NCBI RefSeq assembly: GCF_052116145.1
Contig: NZ_JBQKLQ010000005.1
Location: 1-64,000 of the forward strand
Direction: 5' to 3'
Source of the DNA: Fundicoccus sp052116145
Lineage (GTDB): Bacteria > Bacillota > Bacilli > Lactobacillales > Aerococcaceae
DNA: 64,000 nucleotides
Shown here: positions 17,166-26,137 of the stretch, one piece after another
Layout of the letters: each line of letters begins with the position of its first letter
Numbering within the stretch: position 1 is the first letter of the stretch
Notes under the pieces: generated by a model
What the model was told of the DNA's origin: nothing
The model's database searches: none
The model's input: only the letters and a program-made list of their open reading frames with translations
Program-made: the position numbers and the translations under genes

Positions 17166-18392
17166 TTGTCAGTAAAGCAAAAGTTAAAACACTTGGTGTT
17201 AAGCTCACTCGTTAGTATGAGTGTTCTTTCTGTTGGTACAACCGTTTCAGCCCAAGTTGAGAATATTTCGAAAACACCGAACCTATCCCAAGATATTCAA
17301 GAGGCTACTCAATATGACCCTGTTGAAATTCCTGAAGAATATCCACAGGAACTTCTTGATTGGTATGCAAGTAATATTGATGCGCGTTCATACGCTGTCA
17401 TCGATGTTGAAACAAACAAAATTTTAGCACAAACACAAGGGAATGTCCCTTACCCCATCGCTTCAATGTCAAAAATTATGGCAGTTTACCTAGTATATAA
17501 GGCAATTGACGAAGGGAAACTCTCATTAGACACAATGGTAACCATCCCTCAAGAAATTGAAGATTATTTCTCATTTAATCCAGAAATGTCAGCTGTAGGG
17601 CTATACGCTGGCGAAGAATATAGCGTGGAGGATTTAATCCACGGAATCATGTTCTTATCTGGTAACGATGCTACATCAGCATTATTATGGGAAATTTATG
17701 GTACAGAACAAGCTGCAGTTCAAGCGATTCGCGAGCAGTTAACCGAATGGGGCTTTACCGACTTCGAATTTTATACGGTATCAGGCATTCCAAACATGTA
17801 CTTACCTGAGGAATTATGGATCGATGGCTCAAACGAAACAAGCGAGAATAAAATGTCCGCTGTGGATGTCGCCTTAATGAGTCAATACGTTGTAAAAGAA
17901 TTTCCACATTTACTAGAAGTCACCTCCAAATATGAATACACCTTTGCTGCTGGCACAGAATTAGAGCAAGTATTCTACACGTCAAACCAATTATTAGAAG
18001 GTCAAGCTTATGGTCGTGCAGGAATTACTGGTTTAAAATCTGGTATGACAGATGCAGCTGGTCGTAACTTTGTATCTACAAGTACTGAGAATGGCCGTGA
18101 AGTAATTGCGGTTGTTATGGGGCTTTTCCCACGTGAAGATGGACTTGATGTAACGACGTATTGGGAAACGGAAATCTTACTAGATGCTTTATTAGATTAT
18201 CCTGATTTATATCAATTAGAAGGTCTTCCTTCAAACAAGCGCTTAACGCGTGCTGAACGTGAAGCTGAATTAGCAAAACTTGCTGAGGAAGAAGCACAAG
18301 CAGAAATGGCTGAAGAAGGTATTGAATTAGAAAATCGCCGTGACTCTCCAGTCACAAACTTCATGCGTGATTTATTCAACATGTTTAATTAA
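17166..18392 (+). CDS. dacA: D-alanyl-D-alanine carboxypeptidase (PBP5/DacA family)
   Basis: It trims the terminal D-Ala from peptidoglycan pentapeptides outside the membrane. The 408-residue precursor has a signal peptide ending near VSAQ. The peptidase S11 motifs are SMSK (about 95-98), SGN (about 164-166) and KSG in place of the usual KTG, in GLKSGMTDAAGRNF. The C-terminal stretch of about 20 residues (NFMRDLFNMFN end) is amphipathic, consistent with membrane tethering. Translation begins at TTG 17166 behind AGGAGGCGTACGTT. It has its own promoter and terminator and stands as a single-gene unit. Confidence 0.93.
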   Translation: MSVKQKLKHLVLSSLVSMSVLSVGTTVSAQVENISKTPNLSQDIQEATQYDPVEIPEEYPQELLDWYASNIDARSYAVIDVETNKILAQTQGNVPYPIASMSKIMAVYLVYKAIDEGKLSLDTMVTIPQEIEDYFSFNPEMSAVGLYAGEEYSVEDLIHGIMFLSGNDATSALLWEIYGTEQAAVQAIREQLTEWGFTDFEFYTVSGIPNMYLPEELWIDGSNETSENKMSAVDVALMSQYVVKEFPHLLEVTSKYEYTFAAGTELEQVFYTSNQLLEGQAYGRAGITGLKSGMTDAAGRNFVSTSTENGREVIAVVMGLFPREDGLDVTTYWETEILLDALLDYPDLYQLEGLPSNKRLTRAEREAELAKLAEEEAQAEMAEEGIELENRRDSPVTNFMRDLFNMFN

Positions 18393-18409
18393 TTACGTTC
18401 TAATAAGAA

Positions 18410-18446
18410 CAGTCTCTCGAGCAACTATTCGAGAGACTGTTTTTTT
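18410..18446 (+). terminator. Terminator of dacA
   Basis: ACAGTCTCTCGA and TCGAGAGACTGT form a 12-bp stem followed by seven T residues. Confidence 0.93.
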
Positions 18447-18748
18447 GTGGTTCAGGATGATCTAGCATTATTTTAATGGATTAACTCACAATTTGAGTCG
18501 ACAGGTTAACCCCTTTAACGTGTTAACTCACTTGGCGAATCGACACATTAAACCCACATCTTCTTCAAACAATTCAATCATTGCACTAAAAGATTCCTCG
18601 TTATCAATCCCAACGCCTAATTACTCCCCTTACACAAACTCTTCCTTTGATCATCAAATTTTTTCACACCCAAAGAACTAATTCGTCCTCTGCTACCTTC
18701 ATTATCTTTCACTACTCGACGTCATCAAGTATCCAAACACTGTCCACG
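18447..18748. other. Non-coding stretch between dacA and thrS
   Basis: No supported gene. The segment 18481-18551 has repeated TTAAC and ACTCA/GAGT-type short inverted motifs reminiscent of the hairpin module in the 165-bp repeat. The rest looks unstructured. Confidence 0.5.
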
Positions 18749-18806
18749 AAAAAAACAGACAAACTGTCCCAGCTGATTTTCAGCTCTAACAAGTTGTCTG
18801 TTTGTT
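18749..18806 (-). terminator. Terminator of thrS
   Basis: AACAGACAA and TTGTCTGTT pair around an inner AGCTGA/TCAGCT hairpin, with a T run on the minus strand, about 80 bp after the thrS stop. Confidence 0.85.
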
Positions 18807-18886
18807 TAATGTAATTTTTTTCGCATCATTTGCTTGACTCAAATTCAACTCAATGAGATTTGGATTTCTGTAAGTAGATGACTTAC

Positions 18887-20839
18887 TTAAGCTTCTTCTT
18901 CTGGACGACTCTTGCGAGCAACATCTTCAGCTAATCGTTCGATGAAAGCTGTGTAAGCTAAGCTTTCAGATTTACTTGATCCATAAGGACGTATGTTTAC
19001 TGTGCCGTTTTCAACTTCTTCGTCACCAATTACGATTTGGTAAGGTACTTTTGAAGTTTGCGCTTGACGGATTTTGTAACCTAATTTTTCGTTACGTAAG
19101 TCCATTTCTACGCGGTAACCCTTAGATTTTAAGTCATGATAGATTTCTTCAACTTTATCACCATGAGCATCCAAGTTAACAGGTAATAGCACGGCTTGGA
19201 CTGGAGCTAACCACGTTGGGAAAGCGCCTTTGTACTCTTCGATTAAGTAAGCCACGAAACGTTCCATCGTTGAAACAACGCCACGGTGAATCACGACCGG
19301 ACGGTGGTTATCTAACCCATCTTCACCCATATAAGTCAAATCGAAACGCTCTGGTAATAAAAAGTCCAATTGAACCGTAGACATTGTCTCTTCTAAACCA
19401 ATCGCTGTTTTAAACTGAACATCTAATTTAGGTCCGTAGAATGCCGCTTCTCCAATGGCTTCGAAATACTCTAAGCCTAATTCGTCCATCGCTTCTTTTA
19501 ACATTGCTTCTGCTTTCTCCCACATAGCGTCATCATCGAAGTACTTCTCTTTGTCGGCTGGATCACGGTAGCTTAGACGGAAACGGTAGTCGGTTATATT
19601 GAAGTCATCATAAACATCCGCAACCAATTTCAAGACGCGTTTAAATTCATCTTTAATTTGATCTTGACGAACAAAGATATGTGCATCATTCAATGTCATT
19701 TCACGTACACGTTGTAAACCTGATAAGGCACCTGATTTCTCATAACGGTGCATCATCCCTAATTCCGCAATACGGATTGGTAATTCACGGTAAGAATGAA
19801 CATCATTTTTATAGATTAACATGTGGTGCGGGCAGTTCATTGGACGTAATACCAACATTTCGCCTTCGCCCATGTCCATTGGTGGGAACATATCTTCTTG
19901 ATAATGTGCCCAGTGGCCAGATGTTTTATATAAATCTGTCTTGGCCATAATGGGTGTATACACATGGTCATAACCTAAAGCAATTTCTTTATCCATAATA
20001 TAACGTTCGATGGCTGTACGAATAGTTGCGCCTTTTGGTAACCAGAAAGGCAAGCCAGAACCAGCTTCTTGAGAAATCATGAAGATGCCTAACTCTTTAC
20101 CTAGTTTACGGTGATCTCTTTCTTTAGCTTCTTCACGCATGCGTAAAAAGTCATCTAAGTCCGCTTGCTTGAAGAAAGCTGTCCCGTAAATACGTTGCAT
20201 CATTTTATTATCTGAGTTACCGCGCCAGTACGCACCAGCTAGTGATAGCAATTTAAAGATTTTAATTTTACCTGTTGAAGGCACATGGACACCGCGACAT
20301 AAATCAGTAAAGTCTTCTTGTTGATAGACTGTAATGATCTCATCAGCTGGTAAAGCCTCAATTAACTCAACTTTATACGGATCTGCAGCAAAAATTTCTA
20401 AAGCCTCTTGGCGTGATACTTCACGGCGCTCGATTGGGTAGTTTTGAGAAATAATTCGTTTCATTTCTTTCTCAATTTTTGGCAAGTCTTCTTCTGAAAT
20501 TTGTTCTTCTTTATCTGTATCGTAGTAAAAACCTGAATCGATGGCCGGTCCTACACCAAAGTGAATTTCTGGGTATAAACGTGTCAACGCATGAGCCAAT
20601 AAATGCGCAGTTGAATGACGCATAATTTGTAAAGCCTCGTCACTCTTCTCAGTGATAATTTCAATTGTCCCATCTATTTCCAATGGACGGACATAATCGA
20701 CTAACTCACCGTTAAATTTACCCGCTAAGCCTGCTTTACCAAGCGACTTGCTAATTGCTTGCGCAACACCCTCAGTTGTAATTCCCTTATCGTATTCTCT
20801 TTGACTACCGTCTGGGAATGTTAAAATAATTTTTTCCAT
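18887..20839 (-). CDS. thrS: Threonyl-tRNA synthetase
   Basis: It charges tRNA-Thr with threonine, a class II enzyme with editing. The 650-residue protein has the TGS domain (1-60), the editing domain with the HSTAHLLAHAL motif near residue 75, the class II core with RPMNCPHHMLIY (about 335) and GLQRVREMTLNDAHIF, and a C-terminal anticodon-binding domain (about 545-645). The ATG follows GAGGAATTCAA. Expression is controlled by a T-box leader. It ends the polA-to-dnaI block on the minus strand, although the T-box gives it an independent transcript. Confidence 0.98.
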   Translation of the reverse strand: MEKIILTFPDGSQREYDKGITTEGVAQAISKSLGKAGLAGKFNGELVDYVRPLEIDGTIEIITEKSDEALQIMRHSTAHLLAHALTRLYPEIHFGVGPAIDSGFYYDTDKEEQISEEDLPKIEKEMKRIISQNYPIERREVSRQEALEIFAADPYKVELIEALPADEIITVYQQEDFTDLCRGVHVPSTGKIKIFKLLSLAGAYWRGNSDNKMMQRIYGTAFFKQADLDDFLRMREEAKERDHRKLGKELGIFMISQEAGSGLPFWLPKGATIRTAIERYIMDKEIALGYDHVYTPIMAKTDLYKTSGHWAHYQEDMFPPMDMGEGEMLVLRPMNCPHHMLIYKNDVHSYRELPIRIAELGMMHRYEKSGALSGLQRVREMTLNDAHIFVRQDQIKDEFKRVLKLVADVYDDFNITDYRFRLSYRDPADKEKYFDDDAMWEKAEAMLKEAMDELGLEYFEAIGEAAFYGPKLDVQFKTAIGLEETMSTVQLDFLLPERFDLTYMGEDGLDNHRPVVIHRGVVSTMERFVAYLIEEYKGAFPTWLAPVQAVLLPVNLDAHGDKVEEIYHDLKSKGYRVEMDLRNEKLGYKIRQAQTSKVPYQIVIGDEEVENGTVNIRPYGSSKSESLAYTAFIERLAEDVARKSRPEEEA

Positions 20840-20879
20840 TTGAATTCCTCCTATAAGTCACTTGCAACCATCAGCCAAT

Positions 20880-21162
20880 ACTCATTCAATAAAAAAAAGC
20901 CCCACTGTCCAATACAAAGTATCAGACAATGGGACGTGAAATGTTGACGTGGTTCCACCCAAAATTCGTTAAAAGAGACTTCGCCCCTTTAACCTCTACT
21001 GATCTAACGCATCAGTCAACGTTCATCCTTAATCGTCAGTGACTTTCCGGATGACATAATATGAAGGGGTCATGATAATCCTTTGTAAGACGTCGCAGCA
21101 CCCGTCTCTCTCTGTGGACAAAATATGATTAACATGTTGTCTTCATTTACCTATTTTTAATA
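20880..21162 (-). promoter_or_regulatory. T-box leader of thrS
   Basis: On the minus strand an AGAGAGACGGGTGCTGCGA stem I start lies near 21093-21112. The T-box sequence TTTGGGTGGAACCACGT lies at about 20948-20964. The terminator arms CCCATTGTC/GGACAGTGGGG with a T run lie at 20892-20934. Gene identity implies tRNA-Thr; I could not place the threonine specifier codon with certainty. Confidence 0.87.
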
Positions 21163-21169
21163 TAGTTAA

Positions 21170-21198
21170 GTTATATCATGCTTCGTAGAAATTAACAA
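21170..21198 (-). promoter_or_regulatory. Promoter of the thrS T-box transcript
   Basis: -35 TTGTTA (21193-21198), 17-bp spacer, -10 TATAAC (21170-21175) on the minus strand. Confidence 0.6.
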
Positions 21199-21212
21199 GT
21201 CAAATTCTCAAC

Positions 21213-21437
21213 TTATCTTCTTTTTCCGAACTGATTCATGCGAACTAAAGCAGAAATTGTCATTAAAATACCTAAAATCATTGGAAAGGCTAATATTGTC
21301 TGTTTCTCTTTAAAATAATAACCTAATAACACAATGATTTGAATCATTAATGCAATCACTAAGTGTACAATAATAAACCGTTTTTCTTTTAAATACTCTT
21401 CGCCATCTCTAGGTGTCAAGTTCCCCCATCCTTTCAA
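21213..21437 (-). CDS. Small two-helix membrane protein, function unknown
   Basis: A 74-residue protein with a charged N terminus (RDGEEYLKEKR) and two hydrophobic segments, about 23-42 and 48-64, separated by a short basic loop, ending in FGKRR. It begins 20 bp after dnaI, so it is probably co-transcribed with the primosome genes, and it ends just before the thrS promoter. I do not recognise the family. The conserved setting suggests it is real, but neither position nor sequence gives a function. Confidence 0.65.
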   Translation of the reverse strand: MKGWGNLTPRDGEEYLKEKRFIIVHLVIALMIQIIVLLGYYFKEKQTILAFPMILGILMTISALVRMNQFGKRR

Positions 21438-21457
21438 TTTGTTTCATCTTTAGATTT

Positions 21458-22375
21458 TTATTGAGCGTGATGACGTCTGTTTTCTCCGTCCAATGCAACT
21501 TCTTTGGCTAAGAAACGAATCCGTTCCATCAAACGATTTGCTTTCACTCTTTCAATGCCATCACGACTTTCAGATAAATGAGTTTGTAAATCATTCATAC
21601 TGAAGTTTGAAGTGAAGAAAGTCGCTAGTGATTCCTTCATTCTGTATTCTAAAATAACCGCCAAAACTTCATCTCGCAACCAGGCAGAGTTCGACTCGGC
21701 ACCAATATCATCAAGTATTAGAATCGCTACTTTTTTGACAGTGTTTAAGGTTGCTTGAGTGGTATTAAGAGAAATCGTTCCCTTAATTTCAGTTGTGAAG
21801 GTTGGATAGTGTAACATCGTGACACCTACATTTTGTTTGACTAATTCGTTAGCTAGAGCTCCCAATAGAAATGTTTTCCCTACCCCGAATGGTCCATAAA
21901 TATACAAGCCTTTAGCTAAAAGTGGTGCTTGACGATATTGTTCGACAAAATCCGCCACTTCCTCCATTAGAGCTTCTTTCCTAGGTGTGTCAAAGGTAAC
22001 ATCAGCCAAGCGTGCGCGACGCACATCAGCAGACATCATACGGTTATCCAATAAGGCTTGACGTTTACGACGTTGTGAGTAATCATAATACTCTTGTGTT
22101 GGGACATATGTAATATCAATGTAGCTTGAATTAATAAATAACTGAGGTGTAAAACCGGGATTCTGTCCAGGTTCTCCACGGCGTTGAGCTTTCATTTCGA
22201 TCACAAACTCATTTAATTTCGATAAACTATTACTAATCATTTCTTGGGATAATTCATTTTGGTGTTGATCCACAAAGTCTTGAACAGCATCAAATTCCAG
22301 AATCTCTTTGACAGTTTTACGAAAACTTTCTTGATGTTCCGGTCGATTAAGGTACTTTTCCATCATGTGACGCAT
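21458..22375 (-). CDS. dnaI: Primosomal protein DnaI (helicase loader)
   Basis: DnaI loads the replicative helicase DnaC onto DNA at the origin and at restart sites. The protein of about 305 residues has an N-terminal helicase-binding region and a C-terminal AAA+ ATPase with Walker A GPFGVGKTF, Walker B VAILILDDIG and sensor region TFFTSNFS. The gene overlaps the 3' end of dnaB. Several in-frame ATGs lie close together; the one at 22375 has the best spacing from AAGGGG, whereas that at 22384 is too close. The order nrdR-dnaB-dnaI is conserved in Bacilli. Confidence 0.93.
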   Translation of the reverse strand: MRHMMEKYLNRPEHQESFRKTVKEILEFDAVQDFVDQHQNELSQEMISNSLSKLNEFVIEMKAQRRGEPGQNPGFTPQLFINSSYIDITYVPTQEYYDYSQRRKRQALLDNRMMSADVRRARLADVTFDTPRKEALMEEVADFVEQYRQAPLLAKGLYIYGPFGVGKTFLLGALANELVKQNVGVTMLHYPTFTTEIKGTISLNTTQATLNTVKKVAILILDDIGAESNSAWLRDEVLAVILEYRMKESLATFFTSNFSMNDLQTHLSESRDGIERVKANRLMERIRFLAKEVALDGENRRHHAQ

Positions 22376-23912
22376 CGATTGCATTCCCCTTCACATCCTC
22401 TCCGAATAATTTGTTTAATCTCGCGCGAATGGCTTGTTCGTTCTCAGTCGTTGCAGCTGCTTGAGGTTGACTAGTTGCAGGTGTCGTTGACGTTTGCGCT
22501 TGTTGCGCTACCTGTTGGTCTTGTTGTTTCATCCAATCTGGAATCACTTCTTGACGACGGTATTTCCGATTATAACCACCTGAAGGTTGAGTCTTAGCAT
22601 TTTTTGCTTGTCTTGTTTCTTGAATTTGGGCTTTATTACGTATAAACTCTAAGGCATGACCAGTCGACTGAATGTTATGTTGTTGCCATTCACTTGCAGT
22701 TCTTTGTAAATCGCCTTTATAGACACTGTCTTTTCGTTCAATAACCAAAAGATAATAAACTAAAAAGTTAATAATTTCTGGTGCTAAGGTCGTTTTAGTT
22801 GCTAAATCTCGGACATAGAACTGTTCACTATCAGTTGCGAAGCCATTTTTGGCTTGCTTAGTTCTTTCTAAAAATGTATCATTTGGCATTTGTTCACATA
22901 GAACAATCATATGAATATCTTGATCCGAAAACTGCTTGAAAGTCTCTTTAAGATTCGCATGGCGCACTTTAAGTTCTGATTGCGTATATTCATAAGGGAA
23001 TGTCTGGTTAGTACGTACCTGTTCATCATTAGATGACACCGTTTTCTGTGCATTTGTCGTTGGAGCAAAGGCTGTTTCTTGACGTTTTTGCGCAAAGAAC
23101 GTTTTCTTGTCCGCAATGTCTTTTAATTTATCCAACTGTATCTGGTCCGTCACATCATTAATTGCCAATAAGACGATTTGAGTCATCTGGACTTCATTCA
23201 ATTCATAAACTTGACTCGTGCTTAAGACTTGTTCCTTTAAAGCTTGAGTCAACTGAGTATGTTCAACGCCTTCCGCCATAATATAACGTAAGAATTTCGC
23301 ATATTCAAAATGTTCTTGAGTTGCAGATACTTCTGTTTCAGCGCTTTGTTGTTTAAATTGACGCCCTTGAACAGACTCTTGAATTTCCTCATCTGCATCA
23401 CGATTAATATAATAGAAAACATCTTCAAAATTAGCGGTGATTTCCGTATATTGGTCTTCGTCAATTGGTTCAACTTGCCACATTCTAAGTAATTGATAGT
23501 AATTTTGGTCTCCAATTTGCTTATAAAGGGTCGTACTCAAGAGTGGGTTTCTAAGGAATTGCTTGACATCAAGTGGTTGCTGTAATTCATACAACAAGGT
23601 TTGATAGCGCCAATCAGTATGCGATGTGCGGTCGCGGTAAGTTCTTAATAAGCCTGCTGCTTCTAGCCGTTGACGTCCCTCATCACACGCTTTGATACCG
23701 ACATTCATAATTTGGATTAATTGTGCATGTAGTATCCTTTGGCTTTGATTAGCTGTTTCTAAGGGTTGATTCATTAAGGTTAAATACAAGCTAATTGCTG
23801 ATGACCCGACAATGGGCTGATACAGTTGCATTAAACTTTGCATCTGTAAAGGTGCCAGACTATATTGGTGTTTCACTAAAAAAGGTTGTAGTGGGTTAAT
23901 CTTCTGACTCAT
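22347..23912 (-). CDS. dnaB: Replication initiation and membrane attachment protein DnaB
   Basis: This Firmicutes DnaB works with DnaD and DnaI to load helicase at oriC; it is not the helicase of Gram-negatives. It shows DnaB/DnaD-type helical domains, including the FEYAKFLRYIMAEG region and a C-terminal DDBH2-like part (ITEINFLVYYLL-like segment, PEIINFLVYYLL). A Gln/Thr-rich linker runs near residues 465-500. The ATG at 23912 follows GGAGAATGAGGCGA; earlier in-frame ATGs would extend into nrdR without a proper site. It overlaps nrdR by about 17 bp and dnaI at its other end, so translation is coupled. Confidence 0.92.
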   Translation of the reverse strand: MSQKINPLQPFLVKHQYSLAPLQMQSLMQLYQPIVGSSAISLYLTLMNQPLETANQSQRILHAQLIQIMNVGIKACDEGRQRLEAAGLLRTYRDRTSHTDWRYQTLLYELQQPLDVKQFLRNPLLSTTLYKQIGDQNYYQLLRMWQVEPIDEDQYTEITANFEDVFYYINRDADEEIQESVQGRQFKQQSAETEVSATQEHFEYAKFLRYIMAEGVEHTQLTQALKEQVLSTSQVYELNEVQMTQIVLLAINDVTDQIQLDKLKDIADKKTFFAQKRQETAFAPTTNAQKTVSSNDEQVRTNQTFPYEYTQSELKVRHANLKETFKQFSDQDIHMIVLCEQMPNDTFLERTKQAKNGFATDSEQFYVRDLATKTTLAPEIINFLVYYLLVIERKDSVYKGDLQRTASEWQQHNIQSTGHALEFIRNKAQIQETRQAKNAKTQPSGGYNRKYRRQEVIPDWMKQQDQQVAQQAQTSTTPATSQPQAAATTENEQAIRARLNKLFGEDVKGNAIDASHDGKVP

Positions 23913-24462
23913 TCGCCTCATTCTCCAATCTATCAGAATCGGTCGGCGATTCTGTTGATTGGTCTGACACCACATGGGATTCAGACAATGAATGATTATC
24001 GCTATTAATACCAGCTTTTTTCATCGCTTCTAACTCTTTCAAGAACATATCACGTGATTGAAACTCACGGTAGACACTGGCGAAACGAATATAACTAACC
24101 TCGTCTAATTCCATTAATAAAGGCATCACAAATTCGCCAATGCGTTTCGTTTCAATTTCTTTATCCGTTACATCACGGATCGCATTTTCTACTTGAGAGG
24201 CTAAAGTCTCCATTTGCTCACGGCTAATCGGTCGTTTCTCTGCAGAACGGACGATGCCTCTAAGTAATTTATTACGATTAAATTCCTCACGTGTCCCATC
24301 ACGTTTAACAACTAGCAATGGGGATTTCTCAACACGCTCATAAGTATTAAAACGGTGGCCACATTCTAAACATTCTCGTCGACGTCTAATGGCTGTCCCA
24401 TCATCATATGGTCTTGAATCAATCACTTTTGATTGTTGATGCTTACATTTCGGACATTCCAA
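23896..24462 (-). CDS. nrdR: Transcriptional repressor NrdR with long C-terminal tail
   Basis: NrdR represses ribonucleotide reductase genes, sensing ATP/dATP through its ATP cone. The N-terminal zinc ribbon (CPKC at 3-6 and CLEC near 31-34) and the ATP-cone (VVKRDGTREEFNRNKL) are intact. At 188 residues it exceeds the usual length of roughly 150-155. The extra 35 or so residues are acidic and Ser-rich (ending EANESED) and overlap the start of dnaB. Translation starts at TTG 24460-24462 behind AGGAGGCGATTGTA. No nrd genes are in the window. Confidence 0.95.
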   Translation of the reverse strand: MECPKCKHQQSKVIDSRPYDDGTAIRRRRECLECGHRFNTYERVEKSPLLVVKRDGTREEFNRNKLLRGIVRSAEKRPISREQMETLASQVENAIRDVTDKEIETKRIGEFVMPLLMELDEVSYIRFASVYREFQSRDMFLKELEAMKKAGINSDNHSLSESHVVSDQSTESPTDSDRLENEANESED

Positions 24463-24560
24463 TACAATCGCCTCCTTTCAATCTTTATCTTTATTTTATC
24501 ATAGCTTAGAAATTATTAAACTAATACTCGCTAGAAAACAACATGCTTGAGCGATTTAGT

Positions 24561-25154
24561 TTAATTATTGATAGACTTTAATAACATCTGTACTTGTTCT
24601 CTTGTTTCTTCGATACTACCCGAATTGTTGATGATCACATCAGCTAACTTCTTTTTCTCTTCAATCGATAATTGAGAAGCCATTCTGGCTTGCGCTGCTT
24701 CTTGTGATAGTTGATCTCTTTTTTTTAAACGCTCCAATTGAATCTTCTCTGGAATATAGACTAACCAAATCGAATCAAAACGGTCTGTAGCAATTGTTTC
24801 AAACAATAAAGGGATATCTAACACGACAAGTGTCTCACCATTTGAATGGTACCGCGCTACTCGCTCAAACATTGTCTCATAAATTATCGGATGCAATAGT
24901 TGATTGACTTGCTTGCGAACTTCTTCATTATCAAATAGTTTTTGGGCTAAGACTGGTCGATTCAACTGTCCTTGCGGGTTCAGTAACTCTGCGCCAAAGG
25001 TTTGAACCAGTTTTTCCAAACCGGGAGTTCCCGGTTCGACAACTTCTCGTGAGATTAAATCTGCATCAATGACAGGAACACCTAAGGAAAGTAAATAATT
25101 TGAAACCGTCGACTTTCCTGTAGCAATCCCACCAGTTAATCCTATCACACGCAC
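24561..25154 (-). CDS. coaE: Dephospho-CoA kinase
   Basis: It catalyses the last step of coenzyme A synthesis, phosphorylating dephospho-CoA at the 3'-hydroxyl. The 197-residue protein begins VIGLTGGIATGKS (P-loop) and carries IDADLISREVV and the LLHPIIYE lid region. The start is GTG 25152-25154 behind AGGAGGGATTAC, 11 bp after the mutM stop; a longer in-frame reading would run into mutM. The order polA-mutM-coaE-nrdR is typical of Bacilli. Confidence 0.95.
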   Translation of the reverse strand: MRVIGLTGGIATGKSTVSNYLLSLGVPVIDADLISREVVEPGTPGLEKLVQTFGAELLNPQGQLNRPVLAQKLFDNEEVRKQVNQLLHPIIYETMFERVARYHSNGETLVVLDIPLLFETIATDRFDSIWLVYIPEKIQLERLKKRDQLSQEAAQARMASQLSIEEKKKLADVIINNSGSIEETREQVQMLLKSINN

Positions 25155-25165
25155 GTAATCCCTCC

Positions 25166-26011
25166 TTATTGCACAATAACTTGACAATGAGGACAAAAAT
25201 GTGTTCCCCTTTGCGCAAATTGAATTTTATGAATCAGTGTCCCACAGACTACACAAGGTTCATCCTGGCGTCCATAAACCATTAAAATTTGCTGAAAACT
25301 CCCTGCTTCCCCGAGTGAGTTTTTATAGGAGCGAATCGTTGAACCCCCCGCTTCAATCGCCTCATCTAAGACAGCCATAATCGTTTGATGTAACAGACTG
25401 ACTTGTTCTTCGCTCAAGCGATTTGCTGCTGTTCCCGGATGAATTCGCGACCTGAATAAGGTTTCATCGACATAGATATTGCCTAAACCGACCACCAATT
25501 TCTGTTCCAACAAAGCCGGTTTAATGGCCTTTTTAATTAGTCTCAGTTGCTTTTGGAATATTTCTAATAGAAATTCATCCGCGACCGGTTCTGGCCCTAA
25601 TTTTTTCTCTAAAAAATATGTGTCCAAGTCAGCCGTTTTTAGTCGCTCAATGCGTCCAAACTTTCTGACATCATGATAATGTAATTGGCTACCATCCGTA
25701 AAGTAGTAACGAACGTGCGTATGTTTGGCCATTTCTGTTTGTAAACTGTTTTCGTCAGGATAATATAAATATTTCCCTTCCATACGTAAGTGAGAAATCA
25801 ACAGATAGTCACTCAATTGAAAGACTAAATATTTGCCCCGACGACCAATTCCTTCGATTGTTTGGCCAATTAATTCATGTTGCCACTGTTCGAGCGACTC
25901 ATCTGTTCGAATAATCCTTGGCCATGAAACATGCACTCTCTCAATCGTTTTACCGATCACTAGTTGCGCTAATCCTTTACGAACTGTTTCAACTTCTGGT
26001 AATTCTGGCAA
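25166..26011 (-). CDS. mutM: Formamidopyrimidine-DNA glycosylase, TTG start
   Basis: MutM excises 8-oxoguanine and ring-opened purines and nicks the abasic site. The enzyme needs Pro2 as its nucleophile, so initiation must fall immediately before PELPEVE. That codon is TTG at 26009-26011, with AAAGGA 10 bases upstream. Another TTG at 26018-26020 would add three residues and block the catalytic proline. The protein has 281 residues, with the H2TH region and a C-terminal zinc finger (CVVC ... CPHC near the end, with QRGTHFCPHCQ). Confidence 0.96.
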   Translation of the reverse strand: MPELPEVETVRKGLAQLVIGKTIERVHVSWPRIIRTDESLEQWQHELIGQTIEGIGRRGKYLVFQLSDYLLISHLRMEGKYLYYPDENSLQTEMAKHTHVRYYFTDGSQLHYHDVRKFGRIERLKTADLDTYFLEKKLGPEPVADEFLLEIFQKQLRLIKKAIKPALLEQKLVVGLGNIYVDETLFRSRIHPGTAANRLSEEQVSLLHQTIMAVLDEAIEAGGSTIRSYKNSLGEAGSFQQILMVYGRQDEPCVVCGTLIHKIQFAQRGTHFCPHCQVIVQ

Positions 26012-26137
26012 TCTGGTCAAATCCTTTCTAAACGATTAGTCATTAACTGGTAATTAATGATAAAACAGACACTGACAGCTCCCTATCATTAATGAGCAGA
26101 TGGATAGCGGTTCTATGTTCATAGTGGGAAGATTTAA

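Noticed and set aside
18493..18681. Short plus-strand frame between dacA and thrS
   Set aside because: No Shine-Dalgarno site or plausible composition; lies in the space between two terminators.
26045..26130. Inverted repeat TTAATGATA/TATCATTAA downstream of polA
   Set aside because: Loop of about 20 bases and no T run; a weak signal not called as a terminator.
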